This document shows positions 36,793-46,735 of a stretch of 64,000 nt of DNA, in pieces. The notes below the pieces were generated by a model. It saw only the letters and a list, made by a program, of their open reading frames with translations, did not search any database and was not told the origin of the DNA. The position numbers and the translations under genes were made by a program. The first letter of the stretch is position 1. The number at the start of each line of letters is the position of its first letter. Source of the DNA: Thermococcus aggregans (GTDB taxonomy: Archaea > Methanobacteriota_B > Thermococci > Thermococcales > Thermococcaceae). The stretch lies in NCBI RefSeq assembly GCF_024022995.1, contig NZ_CP099582.1:1054001-1118000 (forward strand). The letters run 5' to 3'.

Positions 36793-37302
36793 ATGAGCCT
36801 GTCTTCGAGAGATAGTTCCTTTCCAAGAAAAATCCCTCTAAGCTTTGTTACTATCAGACCTGCTGCCCTCTTTGATCTAAGTGAGATCATGCGCATTGAA
36901 AGACAGTCCTTTAGAGAGCAGTATCCGAGAGGCTTGTTTCTGATGTTTCTTGAGACAAATCCAGAAACATTTCTTGTGGCTGAATACAACGGGAAGGTAG
37001 TGGGCTATGTTATGGGCTATTTAAGGCCCGACGGGGAAGGGCATATAATGAGCATTGCAGTCGATCCGCTTTATAGGGGAAACGGGATAGGCAAGGCTTT
37101 GATGGAGGCCGTTATAGACAGGTTAATAAAGCGTGGTGCTAGGTATATAGGACTTGAAGTTAGGGTCAGCAATGAGAGGGCAATAAAGCTCTACGAAAAG
37201 CTGGGCTTTAAGAAGATGAAAATCATAAAAGGCTACTATTCCGATGGCGAAGACGCATACTACATGGTCCTCACACCAGATGAATGGGGTGGCAGGAGTT
37301 GA
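36793..37302 (+). CDS. rimI: Ribosomal-protein/N-terminal acetyltransferase, RimI/Ard1-like
   Basis: A 169-aa GNAT enzyme transferring acetyl from acetyl-CoA to protein N-termini. The acetyl-CoA loop is VDPLYRGNGIGKALM (about residues 93-107), and the C-terminal LEVRVSNERAIKLYEKLGFKK is typical of RimI/Ard1. A roughly 20-residue N-terminal extension precedes VTIRPA. It overlaps the start of endA, suggesting cotranscription. Confidence 0.85.
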   Translation: MSLSSRDSSFPRKIPLSFVTIRPAALFDLSEIMRIERQSFREQYPRGLFLMFLETNPETFLVAEYNGKVVGYVMGYLRPDGEGHIMSIAVDPLYRGNGIGKALMEAVIDRLIKRGARYIGLEVRVSNERAIKLYEKLGFKKMKIIKGYYSDGEDAYYMVLTPDEWGGRS

Positions 37303-37811
37303 GCGAGTTTAAATTTTACCTGAGCGGAGATAGGGTTTTCAGCACAATGGAGAGTGCGATAAACAAGCTATACAACAAGAGGCATTACGGAGAAGTTATA
37401 AACGGGAGGCTCTTCCTATCATTGGTCGAGGCCGCTTACCTTCTGGACAAAGGCTGGATCAAAGTGTTTGACAATGACAGAGAGCTCAGTGTTGAGGATA
37501 TTTTTGAAATCGGAAGGAAAAAAGATGAGCAGTTCGACTTAAAGTTTCTGGTTTACAAGGATCTTAGGGATAGGGGTTATACAGTAAAGACCGCCCTTAA
37601 GTACGGCTCCCACTTTAGAGTGTATCGCAAAGGAATGGAGGAGCACGCTGATTGGTTAATATGGGTGGTTAGCGAGTCTCAAAAGCTGTATCCAAACGAT
37701 TTAACGGCCAGAGTTAGGGTTGCCCATGGGGTTAGGAAAAAGATGGTTTTGGCAGTAGTTGATGATGACAACGATGTTGTCTATTATAAAGTTGAGCGGA
37801 TAAAGTTTTAG
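37299..37811 (+). CDS. endA: tRNA-splicing endonuclease
   Basis: Cleaves bulge-helix-bulge motifs in pre-tRNA and pre-rRNA. About 170 aa, the size of the homodimeric archaeal EndA. The catalytic triad is visible as Tyr in HFRVYRKG, His in EEHADWLIWV, and Lys in AHGVRKKMVLAVV. TTG 37299 is chosen since GGTGG lies seven bases before it and it overlaps the rimI stop. ATG 37284 is in frame but lacks a ribosome binding site. The rRNA operon here carries its presumed substrates. Confidence 0.9.
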   Translation: MSEFKFYLSGDRVFSTMESAINKLYNKRHYGEVINGRLFLSLVEAAYLLDKGWIKVFDNDRELSVEDIFEIGRKKDEQFDLKFLVYKDLRDRGYTVKTALKYGSHFRVYRKGMEEHADWLIWVVSESQKLYPNDLTARVRVAHGVRKKMVLAVVDDDNDVVYYKVERIKF

Positions 37812-37892
37812 ACACGTTAATTTTACTTGGATGGGTTAAATTAAAACAAATCTTTTAAATTTCGAATTCTTATTATCTCTGGGGGGCGGTTT

Positions 37893-38657
37893 ATGAAAAA
37901 GCTGATTCCGTTAGCTCTTATCTTAGTGTTAATTTTTCTGGCTTACTTGCTCCCAACACCCGAAGAAGAGTATTCTCCGCTAAACCCTTCTTCGATAGTT
38001 GGTTATGCCTATCTAACTTCTAACGAGCAGCTAACGATTGAAGTAGTGTGGTGTCTCAACGACTCAGAAAAAGTCCTTATAAAGTTTGAAGATGTCAAAA
38101 AAGAGCTTATTCCAGGAGATGCAGAACTAGAAGTGGGTGAGATGTATGGCGAGCTAAAGCTTGAGCCAAAAGGAGATCTGGAGGGGATACTGTTGGCTAT
38201 TCCCGAAAACTCGAAAAGAACAGCCCAATCCAAAGTTAACGTGAAGGTTGAATTTGGAGAAAGTTACCCGCTAGAAATTACTGAAAATGCTACGACTTCC
38301 ACAGCACTGTTTGTGAACGGGAGCTACATAATCCCCTACAAAGTAGAAATCATAAACCCCACAAACGAAACAATTGAACTCAAGGATGTATTTTTCCCAG
38401 TTAAAGGCGTTAAGATTCTTAGCTTTGGATTTTATAATGGGAGCATCTTTGAAGTTCCTTCAGAAGTTACTGAGCTTCCAAAAACTCTGCCTCCTAACTC
38501 AAAAAGGACGTTGGTGATCTACATTGAGATAGGAGAAGAAATTGACGGCCTAGTGTTTAAGCCGAAGGTAATTATAGAAGCAAAAGGGGAGAAATTCCCA
38601 CTCTCAGTCCCCGAGATGGCATTTGTAAGAGCGATATGTAGAAAAGAAAAAGATTAG
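37893..38657 (+). CDS. Membrane-anchored extracytoplasmic protein, unknown
   Basis: 254 aa. An N-terminal hydrophobic anchor (LIPLALILVLIFLAYLL) is followed by an acidic, beta-rich domain with several N-glycosylation-type NxS/T sites (NDS, NAT, NGS, NET). This is the usual look of an archaeal surface protein. No family is recognised. GGGGGCGG precedes the ATG and a TATA-like CTTTTAAAT lies upstream, so it is probably monocistronic. Confidence 0.7.
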   Translation: MKKLIPLALILVLIFLAYLLPTPEEEYSPLNPSSIVGYAYLTSNEQLTIEVVWCLNDSEKVLIKFEDVKKELIPGDAELEVGEMYGELKLEPKGDLEGILLAIPENSKRTAQSKVNVKVEFGESYPLEITENATTSTALFVNGSYIIPYKVEIINPTNETIELKDVFFPVKGVKILSFGFYNGSIFEVPSEVTELPKTLPPNSKRTLVIYIEIGEEIDGLVFKPKVIIEAKGEKFPLSVPEMAFVRAICRKEKD

Positions 38658-38658
38658 A

Positions 38659-39843
38659 TCACTTCAAGAAGCCGGTCTTCTTTCCGAGATCCTCGAAGGC
38701 GTCGATTACATACTGCAGGTCTTCCTTGGTGTGGGCTGCTGAAGGCTCAAGCCTTATCCTTGCCGTACCGAGAGGAACTGTTGGGTAAACTATAGCCTGG
38801 GCAAAGATGTTGTACTCATCGTAAAGTCTTCTTGAGAACTCTTGGGCAAGCTTTTCGTCATAGAGCATTACCGGTGTAATCGGGTGCTTAGTGTTTCCTA
38901 AGTCGTAACCAAGGTCTCTAAGACCCTTTTGGAGGAAATGAGTGTTGTCCCAAAGCTTCTTAACGAGCTCATCACTCTTCTGGAGTATTTCAACGGAGGC
39001 TATTGCGGCTGCAACATCAGGTGGATTCAAGGCGGAGGAGAACAAGAACGGTCTTCCTCTTTGTCTTAGATAGTCTATAGCTTCCTCGGGACCAGCTACA
39101 TATCCACCAATGACACCAAACGCCTTGCTTAGGGTTCCCATTTCAAAATCTACCCTATTATGCAGCTTGAAGTGATCTACTATACCCCTTCCGTGTTCCC
39201 CTAAAACGCCCTCACCATGGGCGTCATCAACATACACCATTGCATCGTATTGCTCTGCCAGCTCAGCGATCTCTGGGAGTGGGGCGAGGTCACCGTCCAT
39301 GCTAAATACGCCATCTGTGACAATGAGCTTCTTTTTCTTGTCTTTGACTTCTTCAAGCTTCTTCTTGAGGTCTTCCATGTCGAGGTGCTTGTAAATAACT
39401 TTTGGCGCACCGCTCAAGCGCATACCATCAATAATGCTTGCGTGGTTTAATTCTTCACTGACAAAAACCCCATCTTCACCCTTCTTTATGAGGGTGCTTA
39501 TTGCCCCAAGATTTGCGTTGTAACCGCTCTGGAAGAGAATAGCGGCTTCCCTCTTCTTAAACTTTGCAAGCTTCTCCTCAAGCTCCACGTGAAGCTCCAT
39601 TGTTCCAGCTATAGTTCTAACGGCCCCGGCTCCAACACCGTAGTCAAGAATAGCCCTTATCGCTGCCTCCTTAATTTTTGGATGCGCTGCCAAACCAAGA
39701 TAGTTGTTAGAGCACATGTTTAGAACTTTCTTTCCATCAACAACCACCCAGGGGCCTTGAGCACTTTGGAGAACTCTAATCTTAACATAGAGGCCTTTTT
39801 CTTTGAGCTCATTAAGTTCTTCGGTAATCCAGTCAAGCTTTGC
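38659..39843 (-). CDS. kbl: 2-amino-3-ketobutyrate CoA ligase / alpha-oxoamine synthase
   Basis: A 394-aa PLP enzyme of the alpha-oxoamine synthase family. Motifs: [55 protein letters not shown], and the PLP-lysine in [14 protein letters not shown]. Glycine C-acetyltransferase (threonine catabolism) is the usual archaeal assignment, but a 7-keto-8-aminopelargonate or serine palmitoyltransferase-like activity cannot be excluded. ATG 39843 has GGTGGT upstream. The promoter TATA (39881-39889, minus) is abutted by the inserted IS element. Confidence 0.85.
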   Translation of the reverse strand, partial: AKLDWITEELNELKEKGLYVKIRVLQSAQGPWVVVDGKKVLNMCSNNYLGLAAHPKIKEAAIRAILDYGVGAGAVRTIAGTMELHVELEEKLAKFKKREAAILFQSGYNANLGAISTLIKKGEDGVFVSEELNHASIIDGMRLSGAPKVIYKHLDMEDLKKKLEEVKDKKKKLIVTDGVFSMDGDLAPLPEIAELAEQYDAMVYVDDAHGEGVLGEHGRGIVDHFKLHNRVDFEMGTLSKAFGVIGGYVAGPEEAIDYLRQRGRPFLFSSALNPPDVAAAIASVEILQKSDELVKKLWDNTHFLQKGLRDLGYDLGNTKHPITPVMLYDEKLAQEFSRRLYDEYNIFAQAIVYPTVPLGTARIRLEPSAAHTKEDLQYVIDAFEDLGKKTGFLK

Positions 39844-39896
39844 CATGGGTACCACCAAGTATAATGTTGACGTTTCATGCCTATAAAAGTTTTTCA

Positions 39897-39903
39897 TAGA
39901 ATC
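39897..39903. repeat. Target site duplication, left copy
   Basis: TAGAATC directly precedes the left inverted repeat and is repeated exactly at 40835-40841 after the right one. Confidence 0.85.
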
Positions 39904-40834
39904 ACCCTAGTTCCCATCGGATCGTTAGAGTTATAAGTTCTTAAATTTTTGGTTGATTGGTGGTTGTTATGAACTTTCAGGAAGAAATCCTGCTCATAAA
40001 ATCTGAAATTTACCCAATAATCAGAAAACACTATCCAAAAAACACTCACAGAGAAGTGATCAGCCTCTACGACCTGATAACATTCGCAATACTGGCACAC
40101 TTACACTTTAACGGAGTTTACAAGCACGCTTACAGAGTTCTAATTGAAGAAATGAAACTGTTCCCAAAAATCAGGTACAACAAACTGACAGAACGCTTAA
40201 ACAGGCACGAGAAACTCCTGCTCCTAGCTCAGGAAGAATTGTTCAGAAAACACGCTAGAGAATACGTCAGGATAATCGACTCAAAACCCGTCCCAACAAA
40301 AGAGCTGGCGAGAAAAAACAGAAAGGAGAAGAGATGCTCTTCAGAAATCATAACTGAAAAACCTGCTGTTGGTTTTATCCCTTCTAAAAAAAGTTCTATT
40401 ACGGGTACAAACTGACGTGTTATTCTGATGGGAATTTGCTGGCTTTATTGTCCGTTGATCCGGCGAGTAAGCATGATGTCACGGTGGTTTGGGAGAATTT
40501 CGGGTGGATTGTTGAAAAGTTCACCGGTTGTTTCCTGTTTTTGGATAAGGGTTACGTGAGTGGGGAACTTCATGAGGAGTTCCGGCGGTTTGGGGTTGTT
40601 TACACGCCAGTGAAGCGGGAGAATCAGATTAGTAATCTGGAGGAGAAGAAGTTTTACAAGTACTTGTCTGATTTCAGGAGGAGGGTTGAGACTCTGTTTT
40701 CTAAGCTGGATGCTTTCCTGTTAAGACCTAGTTGGACTGTTAGTTTGAGGGGTTTGATTGTCAGGATTTTGGGAGCAATTCTGGCTGTGAATCTGGATAG
40801 ATTATACAACTTCACGGGTGGTGGGAACTAGGGT
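39904..40834 (+). mobile_element. IS982-family insertion sequence (931 bp)
   Basis: Ends are the 13-base inverted repeats ACCCTAGTTCCCA (39904-39916) and its complement (40822-40834), flanked by 7-bp direct repeats TAGAATC. The single transposase frame is broken at an A7 run. Intact ends and a perfect duplication point to recent insertion. It lies between kbl and rfcS, next to the kbl promoter. Confidence 0.9.
39969..40831 (+). pseudogene. IS982-family transposase, frameshifted
   Basis: The first frame (ATG 39969, GGTGGT upstream) reads to GFIPSKKSSITGTN then stops at 40415. The second continues FYYGYKLTCYSDGNLLALLS to 40831. A one-base shift at the A7 run (40386-40392) joins them into about 287 aa. 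DDE-type acidic residues remain in RIIDSKPVP, LLSVDPASKHD and RRRVETLFSKL. Either a lost A has inactivated it, or -1 slippage on the A run still yields some enzyme. Confidence 0.82.
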
Positions 40835-40841
40835 TAGAATC
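40835..40841. repeat. Target site duplication, right copy
   Basis: TAGAATC, identical to 39897-39903, follows the right inverted repeat of the IS element. Confidence 0.85.
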
Positions 40842-40894
40842 TTAACGGGGAAGAGAATAAGTCAGTAACCTGCGCCTTTTGATGAAGTTTTGCG

Positions 40895-40914
40895 GGGGCT
40901 CCTTAAGGAGCTCC
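40895..40914. promoter_or_regulatory. Hairpin-forming inverted repeat upstream of rfcS
   Basis: GGGGCTCC-TTAA-GGAGCTCC has 8-base arms with one G-T wobble. It lies just before the TTTAAATATT core promoter (about 40921-40930) of rfcS. It could be an operator or a structure at the end of an older transcript. Confidence 0.35.
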
Positions 40915-40974
40915 AAAGAGTTTAAATATTCTGGTGATTATAAAGGATTTAGGTTATGATAATAGGTGGTTGCA

Positions 40975-43900
40975 ATGGCTGAGGAAGCAAAAGAGGTTAA
41001 GGAAGTTAAAATCCTTGAAAAACCGTGGGTTGAGAAGTATAGACCTGAGAGGCTTGATGACATCGTAGGGCAGGATCACATAGTAAAGAGACTTAAGCAT
41101 TACGTTAAGACGGGTTCAATGCCACATCTTCTCTTCGCAGGGCCGCCCGGCGTCGGGAAGTGCCTCACGGGAGATGCGAAGGTCATTGTTAACGGTGAGC
41201 TAACAACCATCGGGGAGCTTGTGGAGAGAATAAGCAAAGGCAGGTTTGGTATCACCCCGGTTGATGGTCTGAGGGTTTTTGGCGTTGACGAGGACGGCAA
41301 ACTTATGGAGTTGCCCGTTGAGTACGTTTATAAGGACAGGACAGATGAGCTCGTCAGGATAAGGACGAGGCTCGGCAGGGAGCTTAAGGTCACCCCATAT
41401 CACCCGCTTCTTGTGAATAGAAAAGACGGAAGGATAGAGTGGGTTAAGGCGGAGGAGCTTAAGCCCGGAGATAGGCTTGCCGTTCCGCGCTTTCTTCCGG
41501 CGGTTCTCGATGAAGATCCCTTAGCTGAGTGGCTCGGCTACTTCATCGGCGATGGTCACGCCGATGCTCAGGGCAACATCATAACCTTCACGAACACGGA
41601 CGAGAGGCTCAGAAAGCGCTTCATGAAGCTCACTGAGAAGCTTTTCTCTGATGCGAGGATTAAGGAGAGAATCCACGAGAATCGCGCGCCTGATGTTTAT
41701 GTGAACTCGAAGATGGCCAAAGAGCTCGTTAAAAGCCTTGATCTCGCCGGCAAAAAGGCGGAGATGGTTTACATACCCGCGCAGGCATGGAAAGGTCTTC
41801 GCTCTTTCCTGAGGGCATACTTTGACTGCGACGCGGGCGTTGAGCACAATGGGATAGTCCTCTCAACCGCGAGCAGGGAAATGGCGGAGCAGGTCTCTTA
41901 TGCCTTGGCAGGGCTTGGAGTGGTCGCCAAAGTGAGGAGCAAAGCTGTCAAGGGGCGCACCTACTACTACGTCGTTATCTCGGGCTCCGAGAACATATCG
42001 CGCTTCCTCTCCGAGGTTGGCTTCTCGGTTGAAGAGAAAAAGAGGAAGGCAGAAGCCCTCGTCAAGAAGCCAAACCCCAATGTTGGCTCGCTCTACGCCG
42101 ATAGGGAGCTGATTTCCTACGTCAGGGACAGGCTTAAGCTGAACTTCTCGGACGACAAGGCCCGGTGGAGCCCGGAGAAGGCTAAGAGGATAGCCTGGGA
42201 GCTCATGAAGGAAATTTACCACAGCCTCGACGAGCTGGAGAAGCTTGAGAAGGCCCTGTCGAGGAGCATCTTCATAGACTGGAACGAGGTCGCTAGGAGA
42301 AGGAAGGAAATCGCGGAGGCGACGGGAATAAGGGCCGACAGACTTCTTGAGTACATCAAAGGCAAGAGGAAACCCAGCTTGAGGAACTACCTCAAGATTG
42401 CCAAAGCACTGGGCATTGAGCTTGAGGAAACGATAGAGGTCATGCGCACCTTCGTGAGGAAGTACTCCAGCTACGCCGAGATTGGGAGACTTATCGGGAC
42501 ATGGAACTCAAGCGTCAGAATAGTCCTTGAGAGCAACACCGAGAAGATAGAGGTTCTTGAGGAGATTAGAAAGGCCGAGCTAAAGCTTTTGAGGGAGATA
42601 CTCAACGACGAAAAGCTCAAGAGGGGCGTCGCTTACCTCATCTTCCTCGCCCAGAACGAGCTCTTCTGGGACGAGATAGTCGAGGTTGAGAAGCTTAAGG
42701 GCGACTTCGTAATCTACGACCTTCACGTTCCTAACTATCACAATTTCATCGGCGGTAACCTTCCGACGGTTCTCCACAACACAACAGCCGCACTGGCCCT
42801 TTCACGGGAGCTATTTGGCGAAAACTGGCGTCACAACTTCTTAGAGTTGAACGCCTCGGTCTCCAAGGATACTCCAATACTTGTGAGAATCAACGGTCGG
42901 GTTATGAGGACAACCTTTGCCGAGCTTGATAAGCTTTACTTCGACGAAAGCGATGGCGATGTCGCCTACAAAGATGCACCCAACCTTGAGGTTCTCACGG
43001 TTGACGAAAACTACCGCGTTAGATGGGCTCGTGTAAGCAAGATAATCCGCCACCGCGTCCCCGTTATACTCCGCGTTCACCTCGAAGGCGGCGGAAAGCT
43101 CGAACTGACCGGGAACCACTCGGTCATGGTGCTCACCGAGAACGGACTTGAAACAGTAAAGGCTAGCGAGTTGAACGAAGGATCAATTCTTCTCAGCTTT
43201 ACCGCAAACCTTGAAGGCCTTCTCGATGTCCTTGACCTGAGTGGGTACAGGATTAAGGAGAGCGCGAGGACGAGAACCTTTGATGGGCTTCCCGTCAGTG
43301 AGGAGCTCTCCTACATGCTCGGCCTTTACGCCGCTGAAGGTGCCGTAGGCTTCAGGGGCAACACCTCCGGTCAGGTCATCTACACCCTCGGAAATCACGA
43401 AGACGAGCTGATAAACCGCGTTAGGGCATTTGCCGAGAACCTTGGGGTGAGCTTCTACGAGAACGACGTTGGTTCCGCCTTCGACCGCTCAAGGAAGAGC
43501 GCGCACCAGCTCAGGTTCCTCAACACTCAGTTGGCCAAGTTCTTCGAGGAGAGCTTCTACGACGGGAGCGGCAGGAGGGCAATGAACAAGAGGATTCCGG
43601 GCTTCGTCTTCGAGTTCCCGGTTCAGGAGAGGATAGCATTCCTTAGAGGACTCGCCGACGGCGACGGAAGTGGAGAGTGGGGCGAAGTAGTCAGGGTTTC
43701 CTCAGTTTCAAGGGATTTACTCATAGACACCGTCTGGCTCGCGAGGGTTTCGGGTATAGAGGCAAGCCTCTTCGAGAGGGAGGTGAGGCTCATCTGGAAG
43801 GGTGGAATGAAGTGGAGCAAGGCTGAGCTCCTCCCGGCTGGGCCAATAGTTAAGATGCTCATGGCGATAGAGAACGCCATCGAGGGCAACTGGCGCTACG

Positions 43901-46725
43901 AGTTCAGGCACCAGCTCTACGAGGGCAAAAAACGTGTCAGAAAGGCGACTTTGAGGAAGGTCATAGAGATGGTAAACGAGGAGAAGCTGGATGGGAAGGG
44001 CAAGAGAATCCTCGAAACGCTGAAGAAGCTCGTCAACACGGATTTGCACGCCCTTTTGGTTAGGAAGGTTGAGCTCATTGAGTACAATGACTTCGTCTAC
44101 GACGTTAGCGTTCCAGGCAACGAGATGTTTTTTGCTGGAGAACTCCCAGTTCTGCTCCATAACTCTGATGAGCGCGGAATAAACGTGATTAGGGAGAAGG
44201 TGAAGGAATTTGCAAGGACAAAACCGATAGGAGGAACGAGCTTTAAGATAATCTTCCTCGACGAGGCGGACGCTCTAACCCAGGACGCCCAGCAGGCCCT
44301 GAGAAGAACTATGGAGATGTTCTCGAACAACGTTAGATTTATCCTGAGCTGCGTCACTGGGGACACAAAAATCTACACACCTGACGAGAGAGAGGTTAGG
44401 ATAAGGGACTTTATGAAGCACTTCGAAGAGGGCCTCCTCAAGGAGGTGGGCAACAGGGTCGGAAGGGACACCGTTATCGCGGCCGTCGCGTTTAACTCAA
44501 GGATAGTCGGCCACCCGGTCTTCAGGCTGACCCTTGAGAGCGGAAGGGTAATTGAGGCAACCGGAGACCACATGTTCCTGACTCCAGCGGGCTGGGTTCA
44601 AACGTACGACCTTAGAGAGGGTTCGGAAGTTCTCGTCAGGCCGACGCTTGAGGGCACTCCCTACGAGCCGGATCCGAGGCCGATAATAAACCTCCACGAG
44701 TTCTACCGCTTCCTTGAGGAAATTGAGCGTGAACACGGACTCAAACCGCTCGGTGAGGCGAAGACCTTCCGCGAGCTCTTAACGAGGGACAAGGAGAGAG
44801 TTCTCGCGAGGGTTCTTGAGCTCAAAGCGGAGATGGAGAACGGGCTGACGGAAAGGGAAGCTGAAATCCTGAGCGAGATTCCAGGGGACTGGATTTCAAG
44901 AAGGAAGCTCCAAGAGAAGGTTGACCTCTCAAGGGTGAGGCTCAACCAGCTCCTCCAGAGTCTTGAGGAGAAGGGCTACGTCGAGAGGAGGATTGAGGGC
45001 AAAAAGCAGTTCGTCAGAAAGGTACGTGAGGGCAAACCTCTAAGGAATGCCATGGACGTGAAAAGGGTTATCGAGGAAGAGTTCGGGGTTTATGTAAGCT
45101 ACACCACTGTCAGAAAGCTCCTCAACGGAGAGATAAGCGGAGTAGCTTACAACATCCTACGAGAGGTTAAGGAGAAGTGGCTCGTCCGCTACGACGACGA
45201 AAAAGCTGGAGTCCTTGCGAGGGTTCTCGGTTTCCTCCTCGGCGACGGTCACCTGGCGAAGAGAGGAGTAAGAATTTGGTTCAACTCAAGCAAGGAGGAG
45301 CTCGAAGCGCTCGCTGAAGACCTGAAGAGGCTTGGTCTTAAGCCTTCAGAGATAATCGAGCGCGAGACCAGCTCGGAAATCCGCGGAAGAAAGGTCGAGG
45401 GCAAAATACACATGCTCTACGTGGACAGCTCGGCATTTCGCGCCCTCATGCGCTTCTGGGGAGTCGAAGTCGGTAACAAGACCGTGAAGGGTTACGTTGT
45501 TCCAGAGTGGATTAAGAGGGGCAACCTATTCGTCAAGAGGGAGTTCCTGCGCGGCCTCTTTGGAGCTGATGGAACAAAGCCGAGCGGGGAGCGCTACAAC
45601 TTCAACGGCGTCAAGCTTGAGATGTATGCCTCAGTGGAGAGTCTCAAAAGAACCACCGAGTTCTTCAACGAAGTTGCCGAGCTCCTCAGGGAGTTCGAAG
45701 TTGATTCAAGGATTGTGGTCTCCCCCGCCGGGAGGAAGGACAGGTTTGTTGTCTGCCTCGTCGTTACACCAAACGACGCCAACTACCTCCGCTTCCTCAC
45801 AAGGGTCGGCTATGCCTACGCCAAGGACAGTTACGCGAGGCTCGTTGGCGAGTACCTTAGAATCAAGCTGACCTACAAGGAGCTAATCCTCCCGGAGATT
45901 GCGGAGAGGGCAATAGAGCTGGCGAGAGCGACCAACCCGACCCAGGCCGCTAGGGTTCTCGGCGTTAAGAGGGACTTCGTCGTAAACAGGCTCAGGGGCA
46001 TTCCATTAGGTCTCACGAGGGACTTTATGACGTTCGAGAAGTTTGTGAGGGAGAGAGTTTTCGAGGGCTACGTTGTTGAGAGGATTATTAAGAAGGAAAA
46101 GCTCGGCTACCTCGACGTCTATGACGTGACGTGCGCGAGGGATCACAGCTTTCTCTCCAACGGACTCGTAAGCCACAACTGCAATTACTCCTCAAAGATA
46201 ATCGAACCCATACAATCGAGATGTGCAATATTCCGCTTTAGGCCGCTAAAAGATGAGGATGTTGCAAAGAGATTGAAATACATAGCTGAAACCGAGGGGC
46301 TTGAGCTGACCGAGGAGGGTCTTCAAGCGATACTCTATGTGGCTGAGGGAGATTTAAGGAGAGCAATAAACGTTCTGCAGGCGGCAGCGGCCCTTGATAC
46401 CAAGATAACAGATGAGAACGTGTTTTTAGTTGCAAGCAGGGCTAGGCCAGAAGACGTTAGGGAAATGATGCTCCTAGCGTTGGAAGGGAACTTCCTCAAG
46501 GCTAGGGAGAAGCTCAGAGAAATTCTTCTTAAACAAGGATTGAGCGGAGAGGATGTCCTTATACAGATGCACAAAGAGGTGTTTAACCTTCCAATAAGCG
46601 AACCAAAGAAGGTTGCCTTAGCAGATAAAATCGGAGAGTACAATTTCAGGCTTGTTGAAGGAGCAAATGAAATGATTCAGCTTGAAGCGTTGCTCGCCCA
46701 GTTTACCCTGCTTGGCAAGGATTAG
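40975..46725 (+). CDS. rfcS: Replication factor C small subunit with three inteins
   Basis: The clamp-loader ATPase subunit that, with RfcL, loads PCNA. The precursor is about 1916 aa; removing inteins of 540, 436 and 610 aa leaves about 330, the normal RfcS size. Extein motifs are [11 protein letters not shown] + [11 protein letters not shown] (Walker A), LELNA + [22 protein letters not shown] (Walker B), FILS + [15 protein letters not shown] (sensor 1 and the SRC arginine finger). ATG 40975 follows AGGTGG; the in-frame GTG 40966 is less likely. It is followed 10 bases later by rfcL. Confidence 0.96.
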   Translation: MAEEAKEVKEVKILEKPWVEKYRPERLDDIVGQDHIVKRLKHYVKTGSMPHLLFAGPPGVGKCLTGDAKVIVNGELTTIGELVERISKGRFGITPVDGLRVFGVDEDGKLMELPVEYVYKDRTDELVRIRTRLGRELKVTPYHPLLVNRKDGRIEWVKAEELKPGDRLAVPRFLPAVLDEDPLAEWLGYFIGDGHADAQGNIITFTNTDERLRKRFMKLTEKLFSDARIKERIHENRAPDVYVNSKMAKELVKSLDLAGKKAEMVYIPAQAWKGLRSFLRAYFDCDAGVEHNGIVLSTASREMAEQVSYALAGLGVVAKVRSKAVKGRTYYYVVISGSENISRFLSEVGFSVEEKKRKAEALVKKPNPNVGSLYADRELISYVRDRLKLNFSDDKARWSPEKAKRIAWELMKEIYHSLDELEKLEKALSRSIFIDWNEVARRRKEIAEATGIRADRLLEYIKGKRKPSLRNYLKIAKALGIELEETIEVMRTFVRKYSSYAEIGRLIGTWNSSVRIVLESNTEKIEVLEEIRKAELKLLREILNDEKLKRGVAYLIFLAQNELFWDEIVEVEKLKGDFVIYDLHVPNYHNFIGGNLPTVLHNTTAALALSRELFGENWRHNFLELNASVSKDTPILVRINGRVMRTTFAELDKLYFDESDGDVAYKDAPNLEVLTVDENYRVRWARVSKIIRHRVPVILRVHLEGGGKLELTGNHSVMVLTENGLETVKASELNEGSILLSFTANLEGLLDVLDLSGYRIKESARTRTFDGLPVSEELSYMLGLYAAEGAVGFRGNTSGQVIYTLGNHEDELINRVRAFAENLGVSFYENDVGSAFDRSRKSAHQLRFLNTQLAKFFEESFYDGSGRRAMNKRIPGFVFEFPVQERIAFLRGLADGDGSGEWGEVVRVSSVSRDLLIDTVWLARVSGIEASLFEREVRLIWKGGMKWSKAELLPAGPIVKMLMAIENAIEGNWRYEFRHQLYEGKKRVRKATLRKVIEMVNEEKLDGKGKRILETLKKLVNTDLHALLVRKVELIEYNDFVYDVSVPGNEMFFAGELPVLLHNSDERGINVIREKVKEFARTKPIGGTSFKIIFLDEADALTQDAQQALRRTMEMFSNNVRFILSCVTGDTKIYTPDEREVRIRDFMKHFEEGLLKEVGNRVGRDTVIAAVAFNSRIVGHPVFRLTLESGRVIEATGDHMFLTPAGWVQTYDLREGSEVLVRPTLEGTPYEPDPRPIINLHEFYRFLEEIEREHGLKPLGEAKTFRELLTRDKERVLARVLELKAEMENGLTEREAEILSEIPGDWISRRKLQEKVDLSRVRLNQLLQSLEEKGYVERRIEGKKQFVRKVREGKPLRNAMDVKRVIEEEFGVYVSYTTVRKLLNGEISGVAYNILREVKEKWLVRYDDEKAGVLARVLGFLLGDGHLAKRGVRIWFNSSKEELEALAEDLKRLGLKPSEIIERETSSEIRGRKVEGKIHMLYVDSSAFRALMRFWGVEVGNKTVKGYVVPEWIKRGNLFVKREFLRGLFGADGTKPSGERYNFNGVKLEMYASVESLKRTTEFFNEVAELLREFEVDSRIVVSPAGRKDRFVVCLVVTPNDANYLRFLTRVGYAYAKDSYARLVGEYLRIKLTYKELILPEIAERAIELARATNPTQAARVLGVKRDFVVNRLRGIPLGLTRDFMTFEKFVRERVFEGYVVERIIKKEKLGYLDVYDVTCARDHSFLSNGLVSHNCNYSSKIIEPIQSRCAIFRFRPLKDEDVAKRLKYIAETEGLELTEEGLQAILYVAEGDLRRAINVLQAAAALDTKITDENVFLVASRARPEDVREMMLLALEGNFLKAREKLREILLKQGLSGEDVLIQMHKEVFNLPISEPKKVALADKIGEYNFRLVEGANEMIQLEALLAQFTLLGKD
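41161..42780 (+). mobile_element. RfcS intein 1 (540 aa), in Walker A
   Basis: Inserted between GPPGVGK and TTAALA. It starts Cys ([10 protein letters not shown]), has block B TPYH, and ends VLHN followed by Thr. LAGLIDADG-type helices [11 protein letters not shown] and [12 protein letters not shown] are present. The second has a Cys and a degenerate glycine pattern but keeps its aspartates. A long charged helical insert follows. Visibly GC-richer than the host gene. Confidence 0.95.
42856..44163 (+). mobile_element. RfcS intein 2 (436 aa)
   Basis: Inserted in the extein sequence [12 protein letters not shown]. It starts Ser ([10 protein letters not shown]), has block B TGNH, and ends LLHN before Ser. 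Helices [12 protein letters not shown] (with Glu in place of Asp) and [12 protein letters not shown] form the two LAGLIDADG motifs. The use of Ser at both junctions is consistent with oxygen-ester splicing chemistry. Confidence 0.93.
44350..46179 (+). mobile_element. RfcS intein 3 (610 aa), near sensor 1
   Basis: Inserted between RFILS and CNYSSKII. It starts Cys ([10 protein letters not shown]), has block B TGDH, and ends VSHN before Cys. Helices [12 protein letters not shown] and [12 protein letters not shown] are strong LAGLIDADG motifs, so the endonuclease is probably active. Between block B and the endonuclease lies a winged-helix-like segment ([20 protein letters not shown]) and a second HTH, probably DNA recognition. 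Confidence 0.95.
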
Positions 46726-46735
46726 GTGAGCCCAA

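Noticed and set aside
40966-40974. GTG at 40966 as the rfcS start
   Set aside because: It overlaps the AGGTGG ribosome binding site that is correctly spaced for ATG 40975.
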